This document shows positions 36,290-45,126 of a stretch of DNA of 50,293 nucleotides, one piece after another (position 1 is the stretch's first letter; every line of letters starts with the position of its first letter). The stretch lies in contig CAJUOO010000017.1 in the NCBI GenBank assembly GCA_910588535.1, positions 1 to 50,293 on the forward strand. The letters are read 5' to 3'. Position numbers and translations under genes: made by a program. The notes below the pieces were generated by a model that did not search any database, was not told the origin of the DNA, and saw only the letters and a program-made list of their open reading frames with translations. This stretch comes from an uncultured Lachnospiraceae bacterium (GTDB lineage Bacteria > Bacillota > Clostridia > Lachnospirales > Lachnospiraceae).

Positions 36290-37801
36290 ATGAGAGAAAA
36301 ACTGGAGACATTACCTTTGACAGAGTTAAGGGCTATCGCGAGAGGAAAGGGGATCAAGAATATCTCTTCTATGAAGAAGAGTGAGGTGATCAATGTTTTG
36401 CTTCAATACAGCGAGAATGAAGAAAAGGAAGAGAAGGAAAAGGCAGCAGGAGAGAGAACAGAAGAGAGAAGAGTAGAGAGACGGACAGATAGAAGAGAAG
36501 AGATTGACAGAAAAGAAGATAGAGAGAAAAAAGAAGAAAAAAGAGAAGAAAAAAAAGAAGAGAGGCAGATAATCCAAACGATGAGTGAGGAGATGATCGC
36601 CGTGGAGATCCCGAAGAATATGACAGGCCAGCACACGCAGAGCAAGATGACGAACGAGGAAATTGCACAGCTTGACAGCGGGGTGACGGCGAACGGGATT
36701 CTTGAGGTGATGCCGGACGGATACGGCTTTATCCGCTGTGAGAATTATATGCCGGGCGATAATGATGTCTATGTCTCCCCGGCGCAGATTCGTAAGCTGA
36801 ATTTAAAGACCGGTGATATTATAGAGGGAAATTTAAGGACACGCACTCAGAATGAAAAATTTGCTGCTCTTTTGTACGTGAAGACAATCAATGGAATCCA
36901 TCCTCTGGAGGCGATGAAGCGGAAGGCATTTGAGGATTTGATTCCTATTTTTCCAAATGAGAGAATTCGGATGGAGACGAGCAGTCACAATACAGCGATG
37001 CGCATTGTGGATATGATCTCTCCGATAGGAAAAGGACAGAGGGGAATGATAGCCGCTCCGCCAAAGGCAGGTAAGACAACATTGCTCAAGCAGATCGCAC
37101 AGTCCATAACAAATAATAATCCTGAGATGCATCTGATTATCCTCTTAATTGACGAGCGCCCGGAGGAGGTAACAGATATTAAGGAGTCCATAGAAGGAAA
37201 GAATGTGGAAGTGATATATTCCACATTTGACGAGCTGCCGGAGCACCATAAAAGGGTATCAGAGATGGTTTTGGAGCGCGCAAAGCGTCTGGTGGAGCAT
37301 AAGAGGGATGTTGTGATATTGCTTGACAGCATCACTCGTCTGGCAAGGGCTTATAATTTGGTGGTTCCTCCCAGCGGAAGAACTTTATCTGGCGGTCTTG
37401 ATCCGGCAGCACTCCACATGCCGAAAAGATTTTTTGGCGCGGCGAGGAATATGAGGGAGGGCGGCAGTCTGACGATTCTTGCCACTGCGCTGATTGAAAC
37501 AGGGAGTAAGATGGATGATGTCGTGTTCGAGGAATTTAAGGGAACTGGAAATATGGAGCTTACTTTGAACAGAAAGCTTCAGGAGAAAAGAGTATTTCCA
37601 GCGATTGATATTCTTAAATCAGGAACCAGAAGGGATGATCTGCTCTTTACAAAAGAGGAGCAGGAGGCAGCGGAGGTGATGCGCAAGGCAACCAATGGAA
37701 TGCGCGCGGAGGACTCTGTGGAGCGGATATTGGATCTATTTGCAAAGACTAAAAATAATACAGAGTTTATACAGATGGTGAAAAAGACGCGTCTGGTATA
37801 G
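36290..37801 (+). CDS. rho: Transcription termination factor Rho
   Basis: This 503-residue RNA helicase stops transcription at Rho-dependent sites as a ring hexamer. The N-terminal Rho_N region (about 5-40) is followed by a highly charged Glu/Lys/Arg insert (about 42-93), a feature absent from E. coli Rho. The RNA-binding cold-shock fold spans about 130-200 (GILEVMPDGYGFIR). The ATPase core has Walker A around APPKAGKTT (255-263), Walker B VVILLDSITRLARAYN and the RNA-contacting SGGLDPAALHMPKRFFGAARN. GGGAGGAG precedes ATG 36290. The gene begins the plus-strand core-gene block. Confidence 0.97.
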   Translation: MREKLETLPLTELRAIARGKGIKNISSMKKSEVINVLLQYSENEEKEEKEKAAGERTEERRVERRTDRREEIDRKEDREKKEEKREEKKEERQIIQTMSEEMIAVEIPKNMTGQHTQSKMTNEEIAQLDSGVTANGILEVMPDGYGFIRCENYMPGDNDVYVSPAQIRKLNLKTGDIIEGNLRTRTQNEKFAALLYVKTINGIHPLEAMKRKAFEDLIPIFPNERIRMETSSHNTAMRIVDMISPIGKGQRGMIAAPPKAGKTTLLKQIAQSITNNNPEMHLIILLIDERPEEVTDIKESIEGKNVEVIYSTFDELPEHHKRVSEMVLERAKRLVEHKRDVVILLDSITRLARAYNLVVPPSGRTLSGGLDPAALHMPKRFFGAARNMREGGSLTILATALIETGSKMDDVVFEEFKGTGNMELTLNRKLQEKRVFPAIDILKSGTRRDDLLFTKEEQEAAEVMRKATNGMRAEDSVERILDLFAKTKNNTEFIQMVKKTRLV

Positions 37802-37849
37802 TAAAGATGAAAAGAAGTGTTAGAAAAGAAATTATAATAATATAGATAG

Positions 37850-37880
37850 AAAGAGATCCACATTGAGAGGATCTCTTTGT
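37850..37880 (+). terminator. Candidate terminator of rho
   Basis: AAAGAGATCC (37850-37859) pairs with GGATCTCTTT (37869-37878) around a nine-base loop, 49 bases past the rho stop. The following T-rich tract (GTTATT) is weak. Confidence 0.55.
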
Positions 37881-37975
37881 TATTGATTGGTAGTTTGAGC
37901 GATTGGCTACTAAACTTAACGCAAAAGTACAAGCTTTTTTATTTTTATAATATAATAAATGAACGAAATGACTTT

Positions 37976-38341
37976 TTATTCATTCACATAAAATTTTCCT
38001 ATTTCTGCGCGCAATGTATCTGAGCTTTGTTTTGTTTTAGTCACTTGTTGTAATACCTCGGAGGATTCGGCTACAATAACGGATGCTCTCTGCGCGATCT
38101 CTGTGGTTCCCTTGGCACCTTCTTCTGCGGCTTTGGAGATATCGCTCATGGAGTTTTTTATTCCTTCCATATTGGTACTTAATTCTTGTGCAATAATGCT
38201 AAATTCGCTCATCAAACCGTCTACAGTGGCGCTGTCCCTGTTATACTGCTCCCCGATGGTAAGAAAATCGTCGTAGTCTGCCGTGACATCTTGTACAACA
38301 AAATCTAATAAAGTTCTTGCGTTGGAGGAGAGATTATCCAC
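37976..38341 (-). pseudogene. C-terminal fragment of a methyl-accepting chemotaxis protein
   Basis: The 121-residue frame resembles the last, coiled-coil part of a chemotaxis receptor (DYDDFLTIGEQYNRDSATVDGLMSEFSIIAQEL; ISKAAEEGAKGTTEIAQRAS). The sensor, HAMP and signalling-tip parts are missing. Reading upstream in the same frame gives a few more fitting residues (IQEVTHDVTQAV) before a TAG near 38382. ATGGAAAAAGCACTAG at about 38400 starts a different, short frame. A gene remnant is the best reading; a small free coiled-coil protein is less likely. Confidence 0.6.
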
Positions 38342-38421
38342 TGCTTGTGTGACATCGTGCGTTACTTCCTGTATCTTGATCTAGTGCTTTTTCCATACAG
38401 AAAAAAATAGTAAAAAAGTGC

Positions 38422-38450
38422 TTGCACATCACAAAATGCTATGATATAAT
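38422..38450 (+). promoter_or_regulatory. Strong predicted promoter of rpmE
   Basis: TTGCAC (38422-38427), a 17-base spacer and a consensus TATAAT (38445-38450) suit a highly expressed ribosomal protein gene. Confidence 0.75.
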
Positions 38451-38476
38451 TAGGAGGCTGTTTATAAGAACGAAAC

Positions 38477-38503
38477 ACGTCTGGCGTTGTATTTTGCAGA
38501 CGT
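38477..38503 (+). promoter_or_regulatory. Hairpin in the L31 leader (possible r-protein leader element)
   Basis: ACGTCTG (38477-38483) pairs with CAGACGT (38497-38503) in the 75-base leader between promoter and rpmE. Autoregulatory L31 leaders are known in Firmicutes. Whether this hairpin matches that motif needs a covariance-model search. Confidence 0.4.
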
Positions 38504-38532
38504 TTATTATGCAGATTAAAGAGGTGAAGAAA

Positions 38533-38742
38533 ATGAGAGAGGGAATCCATCCAAAATACTATCAGGCAAAGGTTGTATGCAACTGTGGAAATGAGTTTGT
38601 GACAGGTTCTACCAAGGAAGACATCCATGTTGAAATCTGTTCTAAGTGCCATTCCTTCTACACAGGTCAGCAGAAGTCCAGCGCTGCCCGTGGACGTGTA
38701 GACAAGTTTAATAAGAAATATGGTTTGGCATCTAACAACTAA
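38533..38742 (+). CDS. rpmE: 50S ribosomal protein L31, zinc-binding (C+) type
   Basis: This 69-residue large-subunit protein starts at ATG 38533 after GAGGTGAAG. The longer frame from 38422 runs through the promoter and is not real. It reads MREGIHPKYYQAKVVCNCGN, and its cysteines (CNCG and CSKC) mark the zinc-binding type. Such proteins are replaced by zinc-free paralogues under zinc limitation in some bacteria. It has its own promoter and terminator. Confidence 0.97.
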   Translation: MREGIHPKYYQAKVVCNCGNEFVTGSTKEDIHVEICSKCHSFYTGQQKSSAARGRVDKFNKKYGLASNN

Positions 38743-38756
38743 TAGGAAGAAAAGCT

Positions 38757-38790
38757 AAGGTTGAGGTTATCTAATCTCAACCTTCTTTTA
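38757..38790 (+). terminator. Terminator or attenuator after rpmE
   Basis: AAGGTTGAG (38757-38765) pairs with CTCAACCTT (38776-38784), followed by CTTTTA, 15 bases past the rpmE stop and 31 before the next start. Some read-through into the DUF1385 gene is plausible. Confidence 0.65.
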
Positions 38791-38820
38791 CAATATAAAA
38801 AGAAGCGGGAAAGGGAAAAA

Positions 38821-39822
38821 ATGAGATCATCTGGAATTGGCGGGCAGGCCGTCATTGAAGGAATTATGATGAAAAATAAGGATAGATATGCTGTGGCGGT
38901 GCGCAAGCCAGATCAAGAGATCGAGGTGGAAGTGCGGGAGAGCGGCAGTGTGATGAAGAACCCGATTCTGAAAAAGATACCGATTGTCCGTGGAGTGCTG
39001 AGCTTTGTAGAATCGTTGGTGCTGGGGATGCGGACGCTTACCTTTTCAGCAGAGTTTTATGAGGAAGAGGAGACAGCTAAACCGGGCAAGACAGAGAAGG
39101 CACTTGACAGAATCTTTAAGGATAAGGCAGAGAGTGTTGTGATGGGGCTTACGGTGATATTTTCCATAGGTTTTGCTGTGGCGATTTTTATGATACTACC
39201 ATATTATATCTCGGAATTATTAAGACCTTATGTGATTTCTTCGGCGCTGATGGCATTGATAGAGGGAGTTTTGCGTCTGGCTATTTTTATTGGTTATATT
39301 TTCTTGATAACCCTGATGAAGGATATTCGGCGGGTTTTTATGTATCATGGTGCGGAGCACAAGTGCATTAACTGTGTGGAGTCAGGGCTTCCTCTCACTG
39401 TGGAGAATGTGAGGATAAGCTCTAGGCTGCATAAGCGCTGTGGAACAAGCTTTCTTTTGATTGTCATGATTGTCAGTATTATTTTCTTTTTCTTTATCCA
39501 TACTCCTAATCCAGTGTGGCGGGTGGTGATCCGACTTTTGTTGGTGCCTGTGATCGCTGGCGTGTCGTATGAATTTATCCGGTTGGCGGGCAGCAGTGAT
39601 TCTATTTTAGTAAATTTATTAAGTGCACCGGGGATGCTTCTTCAGAGGCTGACTACAAGGGAGCCGGATGACAGTATGATCGAGGTGGCGATCCGCGCGG
39701 TCGAGGCAGTGTTTGACTGGAAGCAGTACCTAGCAGATGAGGGAAAGATCACACAGGAGGAGCTTGCTCAGCTAAGGGCCGAGGAAGGCTTTGAGTTTAT
39801 AGAGGACAGTGAGGAGAATTAG
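38821..39822 (+). CDS. DUF1385 family membrane protein
   Basis: This 333-residue protein starts at ATG 38821 after GAAAGGGA; the earlier frame start overlaps the terminator hairpin. RSSGIGGQAVIEGIMMK is the hallmark N-terminus of the family. Membrane helices lie at about 105-135 and 140-175, then a conserved YHGAEHKCINCVE stretch, two further helices around 215-260, and a cytoplasmic tail. It is commonly found next to rpmE, prmC and prfA in Firmicutes, as here. The biochemical role is unknown. Confidence 0.93.
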   Translation: MRSSGIGGQAVIEGIMMKNKDRYAVAVRKPDQEIEVEVRESGSVMKNPILKKIPIVRGVLSFVESLVLGMRTLTFSAEFYEEEETAKPGKTEKALDRIFKDKAESVVMGLTVIFSIGFAVAIFMILPYYISELLRPYVISSALMALIEGVLRLAIFIGYIFLITLMKDIRRVFMYHGAEHKCINCVESGLPLTVENVRISSRLHKRCGTSFLLIVMIVSIIFFFFIHTPNPVWRVVIRLLLVPVIAGVSYEFIRLAGSSDSILVNLLSAPGMLLQRLTTREPDDSMIEVAIRAVEAVFDWKQYLADEGKITQEELAQLRAEEGFEFIEDSEEN

Positions 39823-39834
39823 GCAGAAATTGTC

Positions 39835-40698
39835 ATGGGAACATTGAATGAATTGCTTTCGTGGGGCAAAGGAGAGCTGGCGGCTGCTGGTATTTTGGAA
39901 TATGAGCTGGATGCATGGCTTCTTCTTTCTTTTGTGACAGGAATTGACAGGACAAGGTATCTGGCGGATAGAGATAGGGTAGTTTTGGATAAGGATATCT
40001 GTTACTATAGGGAGTTGATTTCCAAAAGATCAAGACGGATTCCTCTTCAACAACTTACGGGCTGGCAGGACTTTATGGGATTAGCGTTTGAGGTGGACCA
40101 TCATGTGTTGATACCAAGACAGGACACGGAGCTTCTTGTGGAGGAGGCCGGAAGGCGGATAAGAAAGAGGGCTCAGGTGCGCGTGCTGGATCTCTGTACA
40201 GGTTCTGGCTGTATTATTACCAGTCTTGCACATGAGTATGGCAGCTTGGGAAGCGGGCAGATTGTCCGCGCGGTTGGAGTAGATATTTCGGAAAGAGCGC
40301 TTGAGATCGCGAGAAAAAATGCAGCTAGGCATGGCGTGAAGGTATCGTTTATAAAAGGAGATCTATTTGATGCGGTGGAGGAAAAATTTGATTTGATTGT
40401 TTCAAATCCACCCTATATCTCGTCATCTGTGATAGAGAGGTTAGAGCCGGAGGTCAGAGATCATGAGCCTCGCATCGCACTTGACGGAGGGGAGGATGGA
40501 CTATATTTTTACCGAAAAATTACAGAACAGGCGGCTGATTATCTGATGGAAGGCGGATATCTCTTATATGAGATAGGGTACGATCAGGGGGAGGCAGTCG
40601 CTTCCATATTAAAAAAGAACGGCTATGCCGATATCAAAGTATATCAGGATCTTGCGGGGCTTGACAGGGTATGCTTGGGAAAGAGGATGGAGGAATAG
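39835..40698 (+). CDS. prmC: Release factor glutamine methyltransferase PrmC
   Basis: This 287-residue SAM-dependent enzyme methylates the glutamine of the GGQ motif of release factors. The N-terminal helical domain binds the factor. The SAM site VLDLCTGSGCI starts near 117, and the catalytic NPPY is at 191-194. It lies three bases before the gene of its substrate RF1 and 12 after the DUF1385 gene, a classic arrangement. Confidence 0.96.
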   Translation: MGTLNELLSWGKGELAAAGILEYELDAWLLLSFVTGIDRTRYLADRDRVVLDKDICYYRELISKRSRRIPLQQLTGWQDFMGLAFEVDHHVLIPRQDTELLVEEAGRRIRKRAQVRVLDLCTGSGCIITSLAHEYGSLGSGQIVRAVGVDISERALEIARKNAARHGVKVSFIKGDLFDAVEEKFDLIVSNPPYISSSVIERLEPEVRDHEPRIALDGGEDGLYFYRKITEQAADYLMEGGYLLYEIGYDQGEAVASILKKNGYADIKVYQDLAGLDRVCLGKRMEE

Positions 40699-40701
40699 AG
40701 T

Positions 40702-41772
40702 ATGTTTGATAAATTAGAAGATTTGCTGTTGCGCTATTCGGAGCTGATGCAGGAGCTTGCATCGCCGGAGGTGACTGGGGATCAAAATCGTTTTAGGAAA
40801 TTGATGAAGGAGCAGAGTGATCTTGCGCCGATTGTGGAGGCGTATACCGCTTATAAGAAGGCGAAGGAGACTATCGAGGACAGTCTTTCGATGCTGGAGG
40901 AGGAGAGCGATCCAGAGATGAAGGAACTTCTCAAAGAGGAGCTTTCTCTGGCGAAGCAGGATGTGGAGGAGTTGGAAAAGAAGCTTAAGATTTTATTATT
41001 GCCCAAGGATCCCAATGATGATAAGGATGTTGTTGTGGAGATCCGCGCAGGCGCAGGTGGAGATGAGGCTGCATTGTTCGCGGCGGAGATCTATCGCTTA
41101 TATGTACATTATGCGGAGCGTCAGCGCTGGAAGGTGGAGCTGGTAAGTGTGGATGAGATTGGAATTGGCGGCATGAAGGAGGTTAGTTTTATGATCTCTG
41201 GGCAGGGAGCCTATTCTAAGTTGAAATATGAGAGTGGAGTGCATCGTGTGCAGCGTGTGCCGGAGACGGAGTCTGGCGGGCGTATTCACACCTCGACCAT
41301 CACGGTGGCAGTGATGCCAGAAGTGGAAGCCGTGGATGTCGTGATTGATGAGAAGGATATCCGCATCGATGTGATGCGCGCATCAGGAAATGGAGGTCAG
41401 TGTGTCAATACTACTGATTCGGCTGTTCGACTGACGCATTATCCTACTGGGATTGTGGTGTACAGCCAGACAGAAAAGTCACAGCTTCAGAACAAAGATA
41501 AGGCTTTTGCGCTGTTGCGCGCTAAGCTGTACGATATTGAGCAACAGAAAGCTCATGATGCGGAGGCAGAGCTTCGCAGAAGCCAGATAGGAACAGGGGA
41601 TCGTTCAGAGAAGATTCGCACTTATAATTTTCCTCAGGGGCGTGTTACCGATCATCGCATTGGGCTTACTTTATATAAGCTGGATAAAATTATGGATGGA
41701 GATATTGAAGAAATATTGGATGCCTGCATCGCTGCTGATCAGGCAGCTAAGTTGGCAAAGATGAATGAGTAA
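40702..41772 (+). CDS. prfA: Peptide chain release factor 1
   Basis: This 356-residue factor ends translation at UAA and UAG. The GGQ hydrolysis motif is at 231-233 (ASGNGGQCVNTTDSAVR) and the codon-recognising PxT tripeptide is PET at 187-189, followed by the conserved GRIHTSTITVAVMPE. Full length. The start follows GAGGAATAGAG. It is last in the rpmE-DUF1385-prmC-prfA block. Confidence 0.97.
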   Translation: MFDKLEDLLLRYSELMQELASPEVTGDQNRFRKLMKEQSDLAPIVEAYTAYKKAKETIEDSLSMLEEESDPEMKELLKEELSLAKQDVEELEKKLKILLLPKDPNDDKDVVVEIRAGAGGDEAALFAAEIYRLYVHYAERQRWKVELVSVDEIGIGGMKEVSFMISGQGAYSKLKYESGVHRVQRVPETESGGRIHTSTITVAVMPEVEAVDVVIDEKDIRIDVMRASGNGGQCVNTTDSAVRLTHYPTGIVVYSQTEKSQLQNKDKAFALLRAKLYDIEQQKAHDAEAELRRSQIGTGDRSEKIRTYNFPQGRVTDHRIGLTLYKLDKIMDGDIEEILDACIAADQAAKLAKMNE

Positions 41773-41790
41773 CAGGGAAGAGTCAGGTGC

Positions 41791-41819
41791 TAGACAAAAT
41801 TCCTTGTGTTTGTTATAAT
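41791..41819 (+). promoter_or_regulatory. Predicted promoter of the double-receiver hybrid kinase
   Basis: TAGACA (41791-41796), a 17-base spacer and TATAAT (41814-41819) precede the kinase start by 81 bases. Confidence 0.6.
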
Positions 41820-41899
41820 CAAGAGAAAGGGTACGTTTTAGTAACATTACAGACAGACCTGCGATAGATAGAAGGAATTGGTATGGAGGACTGGATTAG

Positions 41900-44446
41900 A
41901 TGAAGAGCAAAGCAACGAGGGTTCTGTTGATTAGCTGTATTGCTGTACTTTCACTGTGCGGAGTGATATTTGTCTTGCTGACAACTACTGTGAATCATAA
42001 AATATCGTCAACTATCAGTGATATAGGCACGATTTATATGTCAGGAATGAGCGAACAGATAGCCCGTCATTTTGGAACCATGATTGAGATGAATTTGGAA
42101 CAGATTCAGGGAATTGTGAACCGAACTCCACCAGAGACGATTGAAAGTGACGAAGAGATGTTCGAGGAGCTTACCATTAGCGGGCAGGTGCGTACATTTG
42201 ATTCTCTTGCGCTGTACACGACAGAGGGAGAATTTGTCATGGTATATGGAGAGGATATTCATCTGATTGATCCTGAACCTTTTTTGCGGTCTCTTAATAA
42301 TCATGAGAATAAAGTCGCAGTTGGTCTGACGGCTTCTGGGGAAGATATTATTCTTTTGGGAGTGGATGCCGACTATCCGTTAAAGGATGGGAGGGAATGT
42401 ACTGCGCTGGTGGCGACTCTTCCCGTGGAGTACATTAATGAGATGCTTACCTTGGATGACAGCAATTCCACGGGCTGGGCACATATTATTCGATCGGATG
42501 GATCTTATGTAATACGGAATAGCAATGCGTACCGGGAAAACTACTTTGAGCGTTTGAAGGAGGAGGTTTCCGGGAAAGATAAGAGTCCAGAGCAGTATGT
42601 GGAGGAGCTGCAGGCGGCTATGAGCAAGAGAGAGAATTATTCTGCTGTCTTGGAGGTTTCCGGTGAGAAGCGTCATATTTATTGTAATAGTCTTCCTGAT
42701 TCGGAGTGGTATCTGATCAATGTTATGCCATATGGAATGATGGATGATCTGATCACACAGCTTGGTGATCAGCGGACAGGCTCGATTATGATGTGTTATG
42801 GTGCAATTATTGTCGGATTTTTGATTACCTTTGTGATTTATTATCGGCTGACAAAGCAGCAAATTCGGGAGATGGAGGAGGCAAGGCAGGAAGCCGTTCG
42901 CGCCAATATGGCAAAGAGCGAGTTTTTGTCTAATATGAGCCATGATATCAGAACACCTATGAATGCGATTGTCGGTATGACAGCAATTGCCACAGCAAAT
43001 ATTGACAATATGCAACAAGTGAAAAACTGCCTGAAAAAGATAACTTTATCCAGCAAGCATCTGCTTGGACTTATCAATGATGTGTTAGATATGTCAAAGA
43101 TTGAGAGCGGGAAAATGACGCTCAATATGGATATTGTCTCTCTGCGCGAGACAATGGAGGGAATTGTAAGTATTGTGCAGCCGCAGTTAAAAGCGAAAAA
43201 TCAGCAGTTCGACGTGTTTATTCATGATATTGAAGTGGAGAATGTCTACTGTGATAGTGTGCGTTTGAATCAAGTGCTTTTAAATTTTCTCTCAAATGCG
43301 ATCAAATTTACTTCTGAGGGAGGTACCATACATATTTCGTTGGCTGAGGAGGAGTCCCCGAAGGGAGATCATTTTATCCGTGTGCATTTTCGCGTGAAGG
43401 ATAATGGAATGGGAATGTCGCAGGAGTTTAAGGAAAAGATTTTTGAATCCTTTGCCCGCGAGGATAATAAGCGTGTTCACAAGACAGAGGGCACAGGGCT
43501 TGGAATGGCAATTACAAAGTATATTATTGATGCTATGAAGGGTTCAATTGAGGTGGAGAGTGAGCAGGGCAAGGGCACAGAGTTCCATGTTACATTAGAT
43601 CTGGAGAGGGCGAATATTGAGGAGGAAGATATGAAGCTTCCCGATCTGCATATGCTTGTGGTGGATGATGATGAGCAGCTGTGCCAGACAACCGCATTTT
43701 CTTTAAAAGAGATCGGCGTCAATGCAGAGTGGACCTATGACGGAGAGTCAGCGGTTCAGATGGTGGAGAAGCGCCATAATAAGCATGAGGATTATCATGC
43801 AGTTCTGATTGATTGGAAGATGCCAGATATGGACGGGATTACGACGGCGAGAGAGATACGCAAGCACATGGGATCGAATGTGCCGATTCTTTTAATGTCT
43901 GCCTATGATTGGAGTGATATTGAGAAGGAGGCGAGGGAAGCTGGAATCAACGGATTTATCTCCAAGCCTTTGTTTAAATCAACGCTGTTCTATGGATTAA
44001 AGCAATATACAGGGTTTGTAGAGGAAGAGGCTGTGGTTCATGCGGCACAGGAGTTTGAGCTGGAAGGTCTAAAGATTCTTCTTGCAGAGGACAATGATCT
44101 AAACTGGGAGATTGCAGATGAGCTGCTTTCTTCTCTGGGACTTGAGCTGGAGCGCGCGGAGAATGGAAAGCTCTGTGTGGAGAAATTCTGTGCATCGGAG
44201 GTTGGCTTCTATAAGGCGATCCTTATGGATATTCGTATGCCTGTGATGTCCGGCTATGAGGCGACAGAGGCAATTCGAGCTCTGGAGCGTGAGGATGCTA
44301 ATCTGCCAATTATTGCTATGACGGCAGATGCGTTTTCGGAGGATCGGGAAAGGTGTCTGGCATGTGGCATGAATGCGCATGTTGCAAAGCCGATTGATGT
44401 GAAGGAAGTCATTCGGTTATTGGAAAAGTTTATTATGAAAAAATAG
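41900..44446 (+). CDS. Hybrid sensor histidine kinase with two receiver domains
   Basis: This 848-residue kinase has a membrane helix at about 7-29, an extracytoplasmic sensor (about 30-295, Cache-like: GWAHIIRSDGSYVIRN and SEWYLINVMPYG), a second helix at about 297-316, and phosphoacceptor His 348 (FLSNMSHDIRTPMNAIVG). An ATPase domain follows (NQVLLNFLSNAIKFT, DNGMGM, GTGLGMAITKYI). Two receivers are present: the first carries VLIDWKMPDMDG, the second ILMDIRMPVMSG. No Hpt domain is present. It could pass phosphate onward through the Hpt-type protein elsewhere or act alone. The ligand is unknown. Confidence 0.94.
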   Translation: MKSKATRVLLISCIAVLSLCGVIFVLLTTTVNHKISSTISDIGTIYMSGMSEQIARHFGTMIEMNLEQIQGIVNRTPPETIESDEEMFEELTISGQVRTFDSLALYTTEGEFVMVYGEDIHLIDPEPFLRSLNNHENKVAVGLTASGEDIILLGVDADYPLKDGRECTALVATLPVEYINEMLTLDDSNSTGWAHIIRSDGSYVIRNSNAYRENYFERLKEEVSGKDKSPEQYVEELQAAMSKRENYSAVLEVSGEKRHIYCNSLPDSEWYLINVMPYGMMDDLITQLGDQRTGSIMMCYGAIIVGFLITFVIYYRLTKQQIREMEEARQEAVRANMAKSEFLSNMSHDIRTPMNAIVGMTAIATANIDNMQQVKNCLKKITLSSKHLLGLINDVLDMSKIESGKMTLNMDIVSLRETMEGIVSIVQPQLKAKNQQFDVFIHDIEVENVYCDSVRLNQVLLNFLSNAIKFTSEGGTIHISLAEEESPKGDHFIRVHFRVKDNGMGMSQEFKEKIFESFAREDNKRVHKTEGTGLGMAITKYIIDAMKGSIEVESEQGKGTEFHVTLDLERANIEEEDMKLPDLHMLVVDDDEQLCQTTAFSLKEIGVNAEWTYDGESAVQMVEKRHNKHEDYHAVLIDWKMPDMDGITTAREIRKHMGSNVPILLMSAYDWSDIEKEAREAGINGFISKPLFKSTLFYGLKQYTGFVEEEAVVHAAQEFELEGLKILLAEDNDLNWEIADELLSSLGLELERAENGKLCVEKFCASEVGFYKAILMDIRMPVMSGYEATEAIRALEREDANLPIIAMTADAFSEDRERCLACGMNAHVAKPIDVKEVIRLLEKFIMKK

Positions 44447-44464
44447 TGCAGGGAATGGTGGACT

Positions 44465-45037
44465 GTGGGAAAGATATTATGTTATATATATGAGGATATG
44501 GCAGATTTTGAGATAAGTGTGTTACTGCACAGGCTTAGAAATATGGGTGGAAAAGAAATATGTTCCATTTCTGAAACGCTTGATCCTGTGACAGCACAGT
44601 CAGGACTTATCTATATGCCAGAGAGAACCATTTCAGATATTACATCGCTTGATATGGTGGAAGCATTGATCATTCCGGGAGGTCCAATTAACAATCAACA
44701 GAATACTGTCTGTCCGTTGGCAAGAGCTATTGTGGATGAGGGAAAGTTGTTGGCCGCCATTTGTTTCGCACCTCAGTTTGCTGGAAGAGCAGGGATTCTT
44801 GCTCAGTATCACTATACAACTTCCTGCTCGGAGGAAAAGATACGTCAGCTTGGATGTGAGGATCCATTTGATAGGGGAAATTATGTAGAAAAAAGAGTGG
44901 TGGTGGATCGGAATTTGATCACCGCGCAGGGATATGCTTTTGTTGATTTTGCGGTGGAAGTTTGCCGATATTTGAATATCTTGAAGAAAAAAGAGCAAGA
45001 ATATGAATGGTTTGGCAGAATAAAAGAGATCGGTTGA
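44465..45037 (+). CDS. DJ-1/PfpI family protein
   Basis: This 190-residue class I amidotransferase-like protein starts at GTG 44465, 18 bases after the kinase stop, so co-transcription is likely. It has the family's acidic residue near the start (DFEISVLL), a PGGP loop and the nucleophile-elbow cysteine 100 (AAICFAPQFAG). The residue after the cysteine is Phe where a His or Ala is common, so chaperone, deglycase or peptidase activity cannot be assigned. Confidence 0.88.
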   Translation: MGKILCYIYEDMADFEISVLLHRLRNMGGKEICSISETLDPVTAQSGLIYMPERTISDITSLDMVEALIIPGGPINNQQNTVCPLARAIVDEGKLLAAICFAPQFAGRAGILAQYHYTTSCSEEKIRQLGCEDPFDRGNYVEKRVVVDRNLITAQGYAFVDFAVEVCRYLNILKKKEQEYEWFGRIKEIG

Positions 45038-45060
45038 GTGTTGGCTCGATGGATAGTTGT

Positions 45061-45090
45061 TTTACAGGGTAACTTTCTTTCTGGTATGAT
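45061..45090 (+). promoter_or_regulatory. Predicted promoter of the XRE-type gene
   Basis: TTTACA (45061-45066) and TATGAT (45085-45090) with an 18-base spacer lie 36 bases before ATG 45127. Confidence 0.45.
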
Positions 45091-45126
45091 TGAAGTATAA
45101 ATCAGAGGAATAGAAGGGAGTTACAT

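Noticed and set aside
36326..36668. Long Phe/Ser/Leu-rich minus-strand frames opposite rho
   Set aside because: They are the antisense of the Glu/Lys/Arg-rich insert of Rho and have no independent start signals.
41392..41421. GGQ motif of RF1 followed by Cys instead of His
   Set aside because: GGQCVN is, as far as I recall, a normal variant in Clostridia; the catalytic GGQ is intact.
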